From the NCBI RefSeq assembly GCF_900142545.1, contig NZ_FRBF01000001.1, positions 124,001 to 188,000 on the forward strand: a DNA stretch of 64,000 bases, read 5' to 3'. This stretch comes from Fibrobacter sp. UWT2 (GTDB lineage: Bacteria; Fibrobacterota; Fibrobacteria; Fibrobacterales; Fibrobacteraceae). The translations under genes and the position numbers were made by a program. How positions within the stretch are numbered: the first letter of the stretch is position 1; the number at the start of each line of letters is the position of its first letter. This document shows positions 39,175 through 47,066 of the stretch, in pieces. The notes beneath the pieces are model-generated. The model made no database searches and was not told the DNA's origin. It saw only the letters and a list, made by a program, of their open reading frames with translations.

Positions 39175-39840
39175 ATGCCTATTTCCGCCAAAATCCGTAT
39201 GCCGCTTGATATCGCGATGACGGTCGCGACGCTCGTGCTGATGGGCGGCAATTACTTCTTTGAATCGACGGCCGTTCACGAGATTCTGGGCGTGGTGCTG
39301 CTTGTTCTGTGGGCGGTGCACATCACGCTGAACCGGCGATTCTTCCTTTCGCTGTTCAAGGGCCGCTACAACGCATTCCGCATCTTGCAGGTGGTCGTGA
39401 ATTGCGGGATCCTTTTGTGCGCGATTTTCTTGATGGTGAGCGGAATCATGCTTTCGAACCATGTGTTCGCCTGGCTCGGGATTGAATCGGGCGCAAGTTT
39501 TGCCCGCACGGCGCACCTGCTCGCCAGCCACTGGTATTACGTGTTCATGTCGCTCCACATCGGGCTGCATGTGAGCCTGATTGCAAACCGCTTGGGACTT
39601 GCGGGCGCATTCAAGTCAAAGACTGCCCTTGTCGCAACCCGCGTGGTTGCCGCTCTCGTGGCGGGTTACGGAATTTACGCCTTCGCCATTCGCGGGCTTT
39701 GGAAATACATGTTCCTACAACAGCCCTTCTTTTTCTTTGACGCGGAACGCGGCTACGCTCTCTTTTTCGCGGACTATATCGCCATTATTGTGCTGTTTGC
39801 CGTTGCGGTGCATTATGTGGCGAAATTGGTCAAAGCGTAG
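39175..39840 (+). CDS. DUF4405 membrane protein
   Basis: It has 221 residues and five or six membrane helices. His residues are placed as in DUF4405/cytochrome b561-like proteins (HEILGVVLLVLWAVHITLN; RTAHLLASHWYYVFMSLHIGLHV), which probably bind haem and move electrons across the membrane. This would link quinols to the exported flavodoxins. It starts 15 nt after the fusion gene. TATATTC ends 6 nt before the ATG, so it may also have its own leaderless promoter. Confidence 0.75.
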   Translation: MPISAKIRMPLDIAMTVATLVLMGGNYFFESTAVHEILGVVLLVLWAVHITLNRRFFLSLFKGRYNAFRILQVVVNCGILLCAIFLMVSGIMLSNHVFAWLGIESGASFARTAHLLASHWYYVFMSLHIGLHVSLIANRLGLAGAFKSKTALVATRVVAALVAGYGIYAFAIRGLWKYMFLQQPFFFFDAERGYALFFADYIAIIVLFAVAVHYVAKLVKA

Positions 39841-39920
39841 TTTTCACCTTGGTGTAGGCGTCTATTGATTGAAATTTGCAGGAACTTTGTATAAATTTAA
39901 GACGTAACAACGGAGTTTTT

Positions 39921-40502
39921 ATGAAGGTCGTTTTATTCAATGGTAGCCGTCGCGAAAAGGGCTGCACTTATACAGCGCTGAGCCTCGTGGCTGGCGAACT
40001 CAAGGCCGCTGGCATCGAGACGGAAATCTTCTTTGTGGGCGGCCGCGTGCTGAAGGGTGAAACCGACGCCGTGGTTCACGAAGCCAAGGAAATCCTTAAA
40101 ACGGCCGACGCCGTTGTTTACGGCTCCCCGGTTTATTACGCATCCCCGAGTGGCGAGATGCTGATGTTCCTGGACAGGCTTTACGGCATTGCCGAAGCGG
40201 AACTGCTCTTTAAGCCCGCCGCAACAGTTGCTTCTGCCCGCCGTGCCGGCACTACCGCAACGCTCGACGCCCTGAACAAGTACCCCACCTTTGCGCAACA
40301 GCCCCTGGTGACATCTCGTTATTGGAATATGGTCCACGGTTCTAGCCCCGAAGATGTGCTGAAGGACGAAGAAGGCGTGCAGATTATGAAGGAACTGGGC
40401 CGCAACATGGCGTGGATCCTGAAGAGCATCGAAGCGGGCAAGAAGGCAGGCGTTGAACAACCCGTAGCCGAAAAGAAAATTTTCACGAACTTTATCCGCT
40501 AA
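39921..40502 (+). CDS. NADPH-dependent FMN reductase-like flavoprotein
   Basis: Cytoplasmic, 193 residues. KVVLFNGSRREKGCTYTALSLVAGEL is the FMN loop; YGSPVYYASPSGEMLMFLDRLYG is the family signature. It belongs to the flavodoxin-fold NAD(P)H oxidoreductases often called flavodoxin family proteins. The start at 39921 has SD CGGAG. The next gene begins 7 nt after its stop. Confidence 0.87.
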   Translation: MKVVLFNGSRREKGCTYTALSLVAGELKAAGIETEIFFVGGRVLKGETDAVVHEAKEILKTADAVVYGSPVYYASPSGEMLMFLDRLYGIAEAELLFKPAATVASARRAGTTATLDALNKYPTFAQQPLVTSRYWNMVHGSSPEDVLKDEEGVQIMKELGRNMAWILKSIEAGKKAGVEQPVAEKKIFTNFIR

Positions 40503-40509
40503 AAATACG

Positions 40510-41601
40510 ATGCGCTTGCGTTTTGCGAAGAACAAGAAACTCATGATTACGGCGATTATTTTATCGACCCTTTTTATTCTGGGAACCGTTGGCGTGCTGT
40601 TCCTGAACCAGGCAAAATTTGGGCGTATTCCGCAAGGCAAACGCCTTGAACGCATCAAACAGTCACCGCATTACGATGGTCAAAAGTTCGTGAATGAAGA
40701 AAAGACTGTCACAATGACGGGCGATAAGAACTTGTTTGAAACGACGCTTGAATTCTTGTTCGGCAAAAGGTCGCAAACCGTTCCCGATACAGCGCTGACG
40801 GTCGTCAAAACGGACTTGAAATCGCTGCCGCAGGACCGCGATTGGATTGTATGGTTTGGACATTCTTCGTATTTGATGAACTTATCTGGGAAGAAGATTC
40901 TTGTGGATCCCGTATTTTATCAGGGTTCGCCAGTAAGCTTTGTGAACAAGATGTTCAAGGGAACCGACGTTTACAAGCCTGTTGACATGCCGGATATCGA
41001 TTGCCTGGTTATTTCGCACGATCATTGGGATCATCTAGATTACCAGGCCGTGAAGGAACTCGAACCGCGCGTAAAGCGTGTGGTGACGGGGCTTGGCGTG
41101 GGTGAACATTTTGAATACTGGGGATACCCCATCGAGAAACTCGTGGAACTCGACTGGTGGGATTCTACCGATTTGGGTGAAGGCTTTAACGTGACCTCGA
41201 CTCCGGCAAGGCATTTTTCGGGTCGTGGGATAAGGTCGAATAAAACGTTGTGGTCTTCGTTTGTATTCAAGACGCCAAAGCGTTCCGTTTGGATTGGTGG
41301 GGATAGCGGCTATGGCAAACATTTCAAGAAGATAGGTGAAAAATTTGCAGATATCGATCTGGCAATTTTAGAAAACGGGCAGTACAATGAAGATTGGAAC
41401 CAAATTCATGCCCTGCCCGAACAGCTCGGCAAAGAAATGCTGGACCTGAATGCAAACCGCTACATGACGGTTCATCATTCTAAGTTCTGCTTAGCTTACC
41501 ATACTTACTTCGAACCGCTGGAAAATGCGAAACGTGCCGCCCAGGAATCAGGTAAGCCCGTGCTCATGCCGCAAATGGGCGAGGTTGTGTACCTGGAGTA
41601 A
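40510..41601 (+). CDS. Membrane-anchored MBL-fold hydrolase (UlaG/NAPE-PLD-like)
   Basis: A 363-residue protein with an N-terminal membrane helix (ITAIILSTLFILGTVGVLFL). The metallo-beta-lactamase domain shows WFGHSSYLMNLSGKKILVDPVF, the metal motif SHDHWDHLD, ARHFSGRG, and GGDSGYGKHF. This pattern is close to N-acyl-phosphatidylethanolamine phospholipase D-like and UlaG proteins. It probably hydrolyses a phosphodiester or lactone facing the periplasm; substrate unknown. Likely co-transcribed with the flavoprotein. Confidence 0.87.
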   Translation: MRLRFAKNKKLMITAIILSTLFILGTVGVLFLNQAKFGRIPQGKRLERIKQSPHYDGQKFVNEEKTVTMTGDKNLFETTLEFLFGKRSQTVPDTALTVVKTDLKSLPQDRDWIVWFGHSSYLMNLSGKKILVDPVFYQGSPVSFVNKMFKGTDVYKPVDMPDIDCLVISHDHWDHLDYQAVKELEPRVKRVVTGLGVGEHFEYWGYPIEKLVELDWWDSTDLGEGFNVTSTPARHFSGRGIRSNKTLWSSFVFKTPKRSVWIGGDSGYGKHFKKIGEKFADIDLAILENGQYNEDWNQIHALPEQLGKEMLDLNANRYMTVHHSKFCLAYHTYFEPLENAKRAAQESGKPVLMPQMGEVVYLE

Positions 41602-41643
41602 ACCGCATTACCTATGTTAGCGCGTCGATGGCGATATAGTATT

Positions 41644-41661
41644 TTTCTATATTTGGCCGCA
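41644..41661 (+). promoter_or_regulatory. bioA copy 2 promoter TTTCTATATTTGGCCGCA
   Basis: Same 18 bases as at 12716-12733 and 2311-2328. TATATTT ends 8 nt before the ATG. Upstream of this string the two biotin loci are unrelated, so it marks the left edge of the duplicated unit. Confidence 0.62.
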
Positions 41662-41662
41662 A

Positions 41663-42973
41663 ATGAAAAACCTTTTAGATTTTGATAGCGCACATTTGTG
41701 GCATCCGTATGCGGCGCTGAAAAATACTCCCGCAAGATTTCTCGCCAAAACAGCTCACGGAACAACGATTGAAACGGCAGACGGCTTGAAACTGATTGAT
41801 GCCGTGTCTAGCTGGTGGTGCATGGCGCACGGGCATAATGCCTCTGAAATCGTCGAGGCGATTCAGAAACAAAGTGAAAAAATGTGCCACGTGATGTTCG
41901 GCGGTTTTACGCACGAACCCGCAATTGAGTTGGGCGAAAAGTTAGTGAAGTTTTTGCCCGAAGGATTGAACAAGATTTTCTTTGCGGATTCGGGTAGCAT
42001 TGCTGTGGAATGCGCTGCCAAGATGGCTGTGCAGTACCAGTATTCCCTTGGACATCCGGAGCGCTGCAAGTTGGTCGCCCTGAAGGGCGGCTATCACGGC
42101 GATACCGCAGGCGCGATGGCGCTTAGCGATCCGGACGGAATGCATACGCTTTTCCGCGGAATCATGCCGCACCATTATTTTGCAGAACGCCCGAACTGCC
42201 GCTTTGACGAGACTTGGAACCAGGCGGATTTCGCTTCGATGGAACGCGTTGTCGAGGAACACAAAGATGAAATCGCCGCCGTAATTTGTGAGCCCGTATT
42301 CCAGGGCGGAAACGGCATGTGGCTTTACAATGCGGGTTACTTGAAGACACTCCGCGAACTCTGCGACCGTTACGGTATCTTGCTTATTTTGGACGAAATT
42401 GCTTCGGGCTTTTACCGCACGGGCCCGCGATTTGCGATGATGCATGCGGGGATAAAGCCGGACATCATGTGTATCGGCAAGGCGCTCACGGGCGGAAGCA
42501 TTACGATGGCGGCCTGCGTTGCGTCCGAGAAGGTTGCCGAAACGATTACGAACAGCAAGATTCCTGCATTCATGCATGGTCCCACCTACATGGCGAACCC
42601 GTTGGCCTGTGCCGCGGGAATTGCTTCGCTTTCGCTGTTCGAAAGTCGCGATTATGAAATGAGCGTTGCTAGGATTGAAAAACGTCTTAAACAGAATCTG
42701 GAGCCGCTCCGTGCGCTTGAAAATGCGGCGGACGTGCGTGTTCTCGGCGCTATCGGAGTCTTGGAACTGAAGGCGAAACCTTCCGCAGACGATATTCTGC
42801 GCGTGATTCGTGAAACTGGTGTGTGGCTCAGACCATTCTGCAATTACGTCTATACGATGCCTCCGCTCATTACGACCGATTCTGAAATAGACCGCATCTG
42901 CGAAGCCATCAAGATGATTGGCGAATGTGAACCCGCGCCTGTCGTAGAAGGCGAAGACGAATTTCACGAGTAA
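41663..42973 (+). CDS. bioA: Adenosylmethionine-8-amino-7-oxononanoate aminotransferase, copy 2
   Basis: It has 436 residues like copy 1, with about 21 substitutions by hand count (for example FAMMHAGIKPD for FAMSHGGVKPD). The PLP Lys in CIGKALTGG and all core motifs are intact, so both copies should be active. Many synonymous differences separate the genes. No SD; probably leaderless. Confidence 0.95.
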   Translation: MKNLLDFDSAHLWHPYAALKNTPARFLAKTAHGTTIETADGLKLIDAVSSWWCMAHGHNASEIVEAIQKQSEKMCHVMFGGFTHEPAIELGEKLVKFLPEGLNKIFFADSGSIAVECAAKMAVQYQYSLGHPERCKLVALKGGYHGDTAGAMALSDPDGMHTLFRGIMPHHYFAERPNCRFDETWNQADFASMERVVEEHKDEIAAVICEPVFQGGNGMWLYNAGYLKTLRELCDRYGILLILDEIASGFYRTGPRFAMMHAGIKPDIMCIGKALTGGSITMAACVASEKVAETITNSKIPAFMHGPTYMANPLACAAGIASLSLFESRDYEMSVARIEKRLKQNLEPLRALENAADVRVLGAIGVLELKAKPSADDILRVIRETGVWLRPFCNYVYTMPPLITTDSEIDRICEAIKMIGECEPAPVVEGEDEFHE

Positions 42974-42976
42974 GTG

Positions 42977-43717
42977 ATGGAATATTATAGTTTAAAAATG
43001 CGGGCCTCGCAGCAAGTGGGCGAGGGTGAACAGAAACACGAACAGCATATTTCCGGCGCAGAACGCATTGTAAATCGGGATTCTGTTGAAGCTGTGTGTT
43101 CGGCGATGGTGCGCCGGGCCATGACGCATTCCAAGGGCGACCCGGATTTTATCAATGTGAAAATCGAGAAGGTTCATGAAAGCGATATCCAAATTCTGAA
43201 GGCCTTGCCGGTGACGCGCATAGATGTGGAAACATGGCAGGAAGGGCTGGAGAAGGCTTTTGGACTGATTGGTGATGCTGCTGCCGACGCTCGCGAAAAA
43301 CTTCCAGAACTCCTGCGGGCAACGTTCCCGATGCGTGGTGCAATGCTGTATGATATCGCGACGGGAAACCGCCTAGAACCTGACCACGAACGCGGCGTGC
43401 GTGCGACTTATATGGATGCACTGCATTCGAGCGAAGTGGATGGCTGCAAGAATCATTTTAACGAAGCGATTGTGCTGGCAACCAAGGTGGCGAATGCCCC
43501 CGGAATGGTTGCGGAATTTTGTGTGAGCGATGACCCGAATTATGTGACGGGCTATGTTGCGAGCAAGGAACTTGGCTATGTGCGCATCATGAAGATGAAG
43601 GAAATGGGCGACGAAAACGGAGGCCGCATTTTCCTGTTTGATTCGCGCAAGGCACGTGCCGAAGAATGTATCGAGTACTTGCAGAAGAAGAAAATTTTGG
43701 TGGATGTCGGGGCATGA
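42977..43717 (+). CDS. bioW: 6-carboxyhexanoate-CoA ligase, copy 2
   Basis: The ATG at 42977 is 3 nt after the bioA stop. The protein has 246 residues, with GDAAADAREKLPELL where copy 1 has TPLMGSGCGLREKLQELL, and the C-terminus VDVGA. Motifs for ATP and CoA use are intact. The stop overlaps the bioF start (ATGA), the compact arrangement that copy 1 has lost. Confidence 0.94.
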   Translation: MEYYSLKMRASQQVGEGEQKHEQHISGAERIVNRDSVEAVCSAMVRRAMTHSKGDPDFINVKIEKVHESDIQILKALPVTRIDVETWQEGLEKAFGLIGDAAADAREKLPELLRATFPMRGAMLYDIATGNRLEPDHERGVRATYMDALHSSEVDGCKNHFNEAIVLATKVANAPGMVAEFCVSDDPNYVTGYVASKELGYVRIMKMKEMGDENGGRIFLFDSRKARAEECIEYLQKKKILVDVGA

Positions 43718-44946
43718 GTCGCATTCTTGACATTTTTACGAAAGACGCTTTGGATGCAGCTCGGGCGAATAATACCTACCGCACCATGCGTTTGATGGAA
43801 ACGCCGGAATCGTCATGCGTGAAAATCCGCATGCCCAACGGCGCTTCGCAGGAACAAATCTTGCTGGCGTCTAATTCTTACTTGGACTTGGCGAACGTCG
43901 ACGAACTCAAGCAGGCAATGGCCCAGGCGGTTTTGGAATGGGGTACAGGTAGCGGCGGCGCTCGGCTTACGACAGGCAACAAGTCTCCGCATCAGGAACT
44001 GGAAGAATTTATCGCGAAATTCAAATGCGAAGAATCCGCTATCACGTTCAATACGGGCTACATGGCGAATGTCGGTACGATTTCGGCATTGTGTGGCAAG
44101 AACGACTTTATCTTTAGCGATGAATTGAACCACGCGAGCATTATTGACGGAATTAGGTTGTCGCGAGCCAAATGCTTTGTCTATAAGCATAATGATATGG
44201 CGGATCTGGAACGCGTGATTTCGGCGGCCAAGGATGAATTTTGCTCACGTGAAATGCCCGCGGAACTCGGTGCCGTTTCGGCTTTCCGTGGCCTTATTGT
44301 GACCGATGCTGTTTTCAGCATGGATGGCGACCTTGCGAATTTGCCGGAACTTCTGCGGATTGCAAGAGAAAATGATTGTCTCTTGATGATCGACGAGGCG
44401 CATGCCACGGGCGTGCTCGGCAAGACCGGGCGCGGGCTTGCCGAACACTACGGCTGTGCTCACGCCGATGTAACCGTCGGGACTTTGAGCAAAGCCGTCG
44501 CCGCCGAAGGCGGCTTCGTGGCGGGTAAGCAACAACTGATTGATTTTCTCCGCAACAAGGCCCGCAGCTTTATCTTTACAACCGCGATGGCCCCTGCCGT
44601 TGCCGCCGCAGCCTGCAACAACTTGCACTACATCGATGCGCATCCAGAACGCGTGCAGAACTTGCGCGATAACGTGAAATTTTTCTGCGAAGCCTTGCAG
44701 CATGAAGGCGTGAAAGTTGAACAGTCTCCTTCGGCGATTGTTCCGATTGTCATTGGCGACGAGGCCCGCGCTTTGGAAATTTCTGCAAAACTCCAGAATG
44801 CGGGAATACTCATTCCTGCGATTCGCTATCCGACAGTCGCCAAGGGGCAAGCCCGCCTCCGTGCAAGCTTGATGGCCACACACACGCACGAGCAACTTCA
44901 AGCCGCCGCAACAACCATCGCTCAAATCATAAATGATTGCTTGTGA
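43714..44946 (+). CDS. bioF: 8-amino-7-oxononanoate synthase, copy 2
   Basis: From the ATG at 43714 it has 410 residues. It differs from copy 1 mainly in a surface loop (VISAAKDEFCSREMPAELG) near residues 165-185. PLP Lys in VGTLSKAVAAEGG. Bases 44404-44531 are identical to copy 1 while flanks differ often. The upstream in-frame ATG at 43666 lies inside bioW and is rejected. Confidence 0.95.
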   Translation: MSRILDIFTKDALDAARANNTYRTMRLMETPESSCVKIRMPNGASQEQILLASNSYLDLANVDELKQAMAQAVLEWGTGSGGARLTTGNKSPHQELEEFIAKFKCEESAITFNTGYMANVGTISALCGKNDFIFSDELNHASIIDGIRLSRAKCFVYKHNDMADLERVISAAKDEFCSREMPAELGAVSAFRGLIVTDAVFSMDGDLANLPELLRIARENDCLLMIDEAHATGVLGKTGRGLAEHYGCAHADVTVGTLSKAVAAEGGFVAGKQQLIDFLRNKARSFIFTTAMAPAVAAAACNNLHYIDAHPERVQNLRDNVKFFCEALQHEGVKVEQSPSAIVPIVIGDEARALEISAKLQNAGILIPAIRYPTVAKGQARLRASLMATHTHEQLQAAATTIAQIINDCL

Positions 44947-44956
44947 AGCGTCGCTA

Positions 44957-44990
44957 TTCCTAACCACTAATCACTAACCACTGTTTACTT
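44957..44990 (+). repeat. Repetitive spacer CTAACCACTAATCACTAACC
   Basis: The gap between bioF and bioD of copy 2 holds CTAACCACTAATCACTAACC; CTAACCACTAC recurs at 58924. In copy 1 these genes overlap by 4 nt, so this is an insertion in copy 2. Confidence 0.5.
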
Positions 44991-44993
44991 TTT

Positions 44994-45659
44994 ATGTCCA
45001 AAGGTTATTTCGTCACAGCAACTGGAACCGATGTCGGCAAAACATTCATTACCGCCCTTCTCGTAAAAAAATGGCGCGATTCCGGCATCGATGCGGGCTA
45101 TTATAAGGCTGCCCTTAGCGGCGCAGAACTCCGTGATGGCAAATGGGTTGCAGGTGACGCCGATTACGTGAAACGCATCGCAAATCTACCCGATACGCAA
45201 GAACAGCTCGTCAGCTATGTCTATAAAGAAGCTGTCTCTCCGCATCTCGCTGCCCGCAAAGAAGGCAATCCAGTAGAACTCGCGAAAGTCAAAGATGATT
45301 TTGATGCGGCCCGCAATTGCCACGAATTCATTTTCGCCGAAGGCAGCGGGGGAATCATTTGCCCCATCCGCTACGATGACCAGAAAGTATTCCTCGTCGA
45401 TATCATGAAAACGTTAGGCCTTCCGCTGGTTATTGTTACGACAGCGGCTCTCGGCTCCATTAACGCTTGCGTACTTACGGTGGAGTACGCTCGCAGCTGT
45501 GGCCTCGATGTTCGCGGCCTCATCGTGAACCGCTACGGCTCTAGCGGTAACCTCGAAATGGAAGACGACAACATCCGCATGATGCAAGACCTGACGGGGC
45601 TTGAAATCCTTGCAAAAGTAAAAAACGGCGACACCGACCTAGGTGTGCAACCGTTTTAA
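44994..45659 (+). CDS. bioD: Dethiobiotin synthetase, copy 2
   Basis: A 221-residue near twin of copy 1 with the P-loop ATGTDVGKTFITALLVKKW and EGSGGIICP. It ends the second biotin operon. The similarity to copy 1 stops just after the stop codon, defining the right edge of the duplicated block. Confidence 0.95.
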   Translation: MSKGYFVTATGTDVGKTFITALLVKKWRDSGIDAGYYKAALSGAELRDGKWVAGDADYVKRIANLPDTQEQLVSYVYKEAVSPHLAARKEGNPVELAKVKDDFDAARNCHEFIFAEGSGGIICPIRYDDQKVFLVDIMKTLGLPLVIVTTAALGSINACVLTVEYARSCGLDVRGLIVNRYGSSGNLEMEDDNIRMMQDLTGLEILAKVKNGDTDLGVQPF

Positions 45660-45684
45660 AAATTGAGAAACAGCACTGTCGACG

Positions 45685-46797
45685 CTACGATGCGTCGATG
45701 TCTGCTGCAATATGCAGGTCGTAGTCGGGGTAGGCTTCGCGGATTTCCTTGTGCAGAATGTCCAGGCCTTCTTGCGGCTTGACCTCGAAATTCATGACCA
45801 CGTCAAAACGCATGGTGCGGTCTTCAAGGTTCACATAAAAGCCGTGGAGTTGCAATGCCCAAGGGTGCTCCTTTACCAACTTCAACACGTTGCTGCGAAT
45901 TTTGGCAGCTTCGTCATTCTTGGTGTTGTGTGAATACACGCCTACGCCCGTGAGAATCACGCCGGTTTCTTTGAGTACGCGTGCCTGTACCCTGCGGGTC
46001 AGTACGTCGACTTCTTCAACGGTCATGGTATCGGGAAGTTCCAAGTGCACGGAACCGAGGAACTTGTCCGGCCCGTAATTGTTGAGGATGACATCGTAGG
46101 CACCATGGACTTGCGGTTCTTCGGTGAGCAGTTTCTTGATTTTCTTGACCAGGTCGCCGTCGGCGCGCTTGCCCAGAATATCGTCCAGCGTTTCGATGAG
46201 CATGCCGATGCCCGACTTGATGATGAATCCCGAAATTACGAGACCCACGTAGGCTTCAAGCGAAATTTCCGTGAGAACAAAGACGATGGCCGAGGCTAAC
46301 ACCGAAAGGGAGAGTATGGCGTCGAATAGTGCGTCAGCGCCCGATGCCACGAGCGCGCCCGAGTTCACGCGCTCCCCCTGGCGTTTCACGAATTTGCCGA
46401 GCACGAGTTTTACCACTACCGCCGAAGCGATAATGACCAGCGAAGCCGTGGAGTAGTCCGCTGTTTCGGGGTGGATAATCTTCTTGACCGATTCCACCGC
46501 CGAGGTACCGCCGGCGTAAAGCACGATTGCCGCAACTACCATTGCGCTCAAGTATTCGATTCGACCGTAACCGAGCGGGTGTTTTTTGTCGGGCAACTTG
46601 TTCGAAAGTTTTGCGCCCACAATCGTAATGACCGAGGACAAAGCGTCAGAAAGGTTGTTCACCGCATCGAGTGTCACGGCGATGGAGTTTGTAGCAAAGC
46701 CGACGAACGCCTTGAATGCGGACAGCACGATGTTTGCCGCAATGCCGATGATGCTTGTTCGGACAATGACCTTTTGACGGTTTTCTGCTTCGTTCAT
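45685..46797 (-). CDS. Cation diffusion facilitator family transporter
   Basis: From the ATG at 46797 (SD AAGGAT) the protein has 370 residues. TLDAVNNLSDALSSVITIVG and KKHPLGYGRIEYLSAMVVAAIV carry the HxxxD/DxxxD metal sites of helices 2 and 5 in CDF proteins. A cytoplasmic metal-binding domain follows (about 210-290) and a further C-terminal extension. It exports zinc, iron, manganese or similar ions; specificity is not visible. The long upstream frame to 46968 covers a gene remnant on the other strand and is rejected. Confidence 0.92.
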   Translation of the reverse strand: MNEAENRQKVIVRTSIIGIAANIVLSAFKAFVGFATNSIAVTLDAVNNLSDALSSVITIVGAKLSNKLPDKKHPLGYGRIEYLSAMVVAAIVLYAGGTSAVESVKKIIHPETADYSTASLVIIASAVVVKLVLGKFVKRQGERVNSGALVASGADALFDAILSLSVLASAIVFVLTEISLEAYVGLVISGFIIKSGIGMLIETLDDILGKRADGDLVKKIKKLLTEEPQVHGAYDVILNNYGPDKFLGSVHLELPDTMTVEEVDVLTRRVQARVLKETGVILTGVGVYSHNTKNDEAAKIRSNVLKLVKEHPWALQLHGFYVNLEDRTMRFDVVMNFEVKPQEGLDILHKEIREAYPDYDLHIAADIDAS

Positions 46798-46817
46798 AAA
46801 ATCTGATCCTTTTTTAG

Positions 46818-46952
46818 CGAAATGACTTGGGTGATAAGCCAATCGTTCGCTTAAAGAAAGTAGAAATAAAAGACATTTGGGACCACAAGGACCCCGGTCA
46901 GCAGCAGTCCTGGGTGCCGCAAGCCACATGGGAATTTTTCGAGAAGTTCTAG
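46818..46952 (+). pseudogene. 3' remnant of an esterase-like gene
   Basis: The 44-codon frame ends DIWDHKDPGQQQSWVPQATW followed by EFFEKF and a stop. This resembles the C-terminus of Fibrobacter esterases of the alpha/beta-hydrolase type. No start or upstream domain exists. It lies between the CDF gene and the GH30 gene. Confidence 0.4.
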
Positions 46953-47066
46953 CGGATAAATACATCATTCTGTTGTCAATTTATCAAAACGAATTCGAAT
47001 AAAGCCCTATATTAAGCGAATTTTTCAACTTATTTTATAGTAAGTAAAGTTCGTATGGGAGGCTTT

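Noticed and set aside
44957-44990. Short tandem repeat as a CRISPR-like or phase-variable tract
   Set aside because: Only two or three imperfect units of 10-12 bp, outside any coding sequence; better explained as a piece of an intergenic repeat.
46798-46968. N-terminal extension of the cation efflux protein
   Set aside because: The family start and a good SD are at 46797, and the extension is antisense of an esterase remnant.
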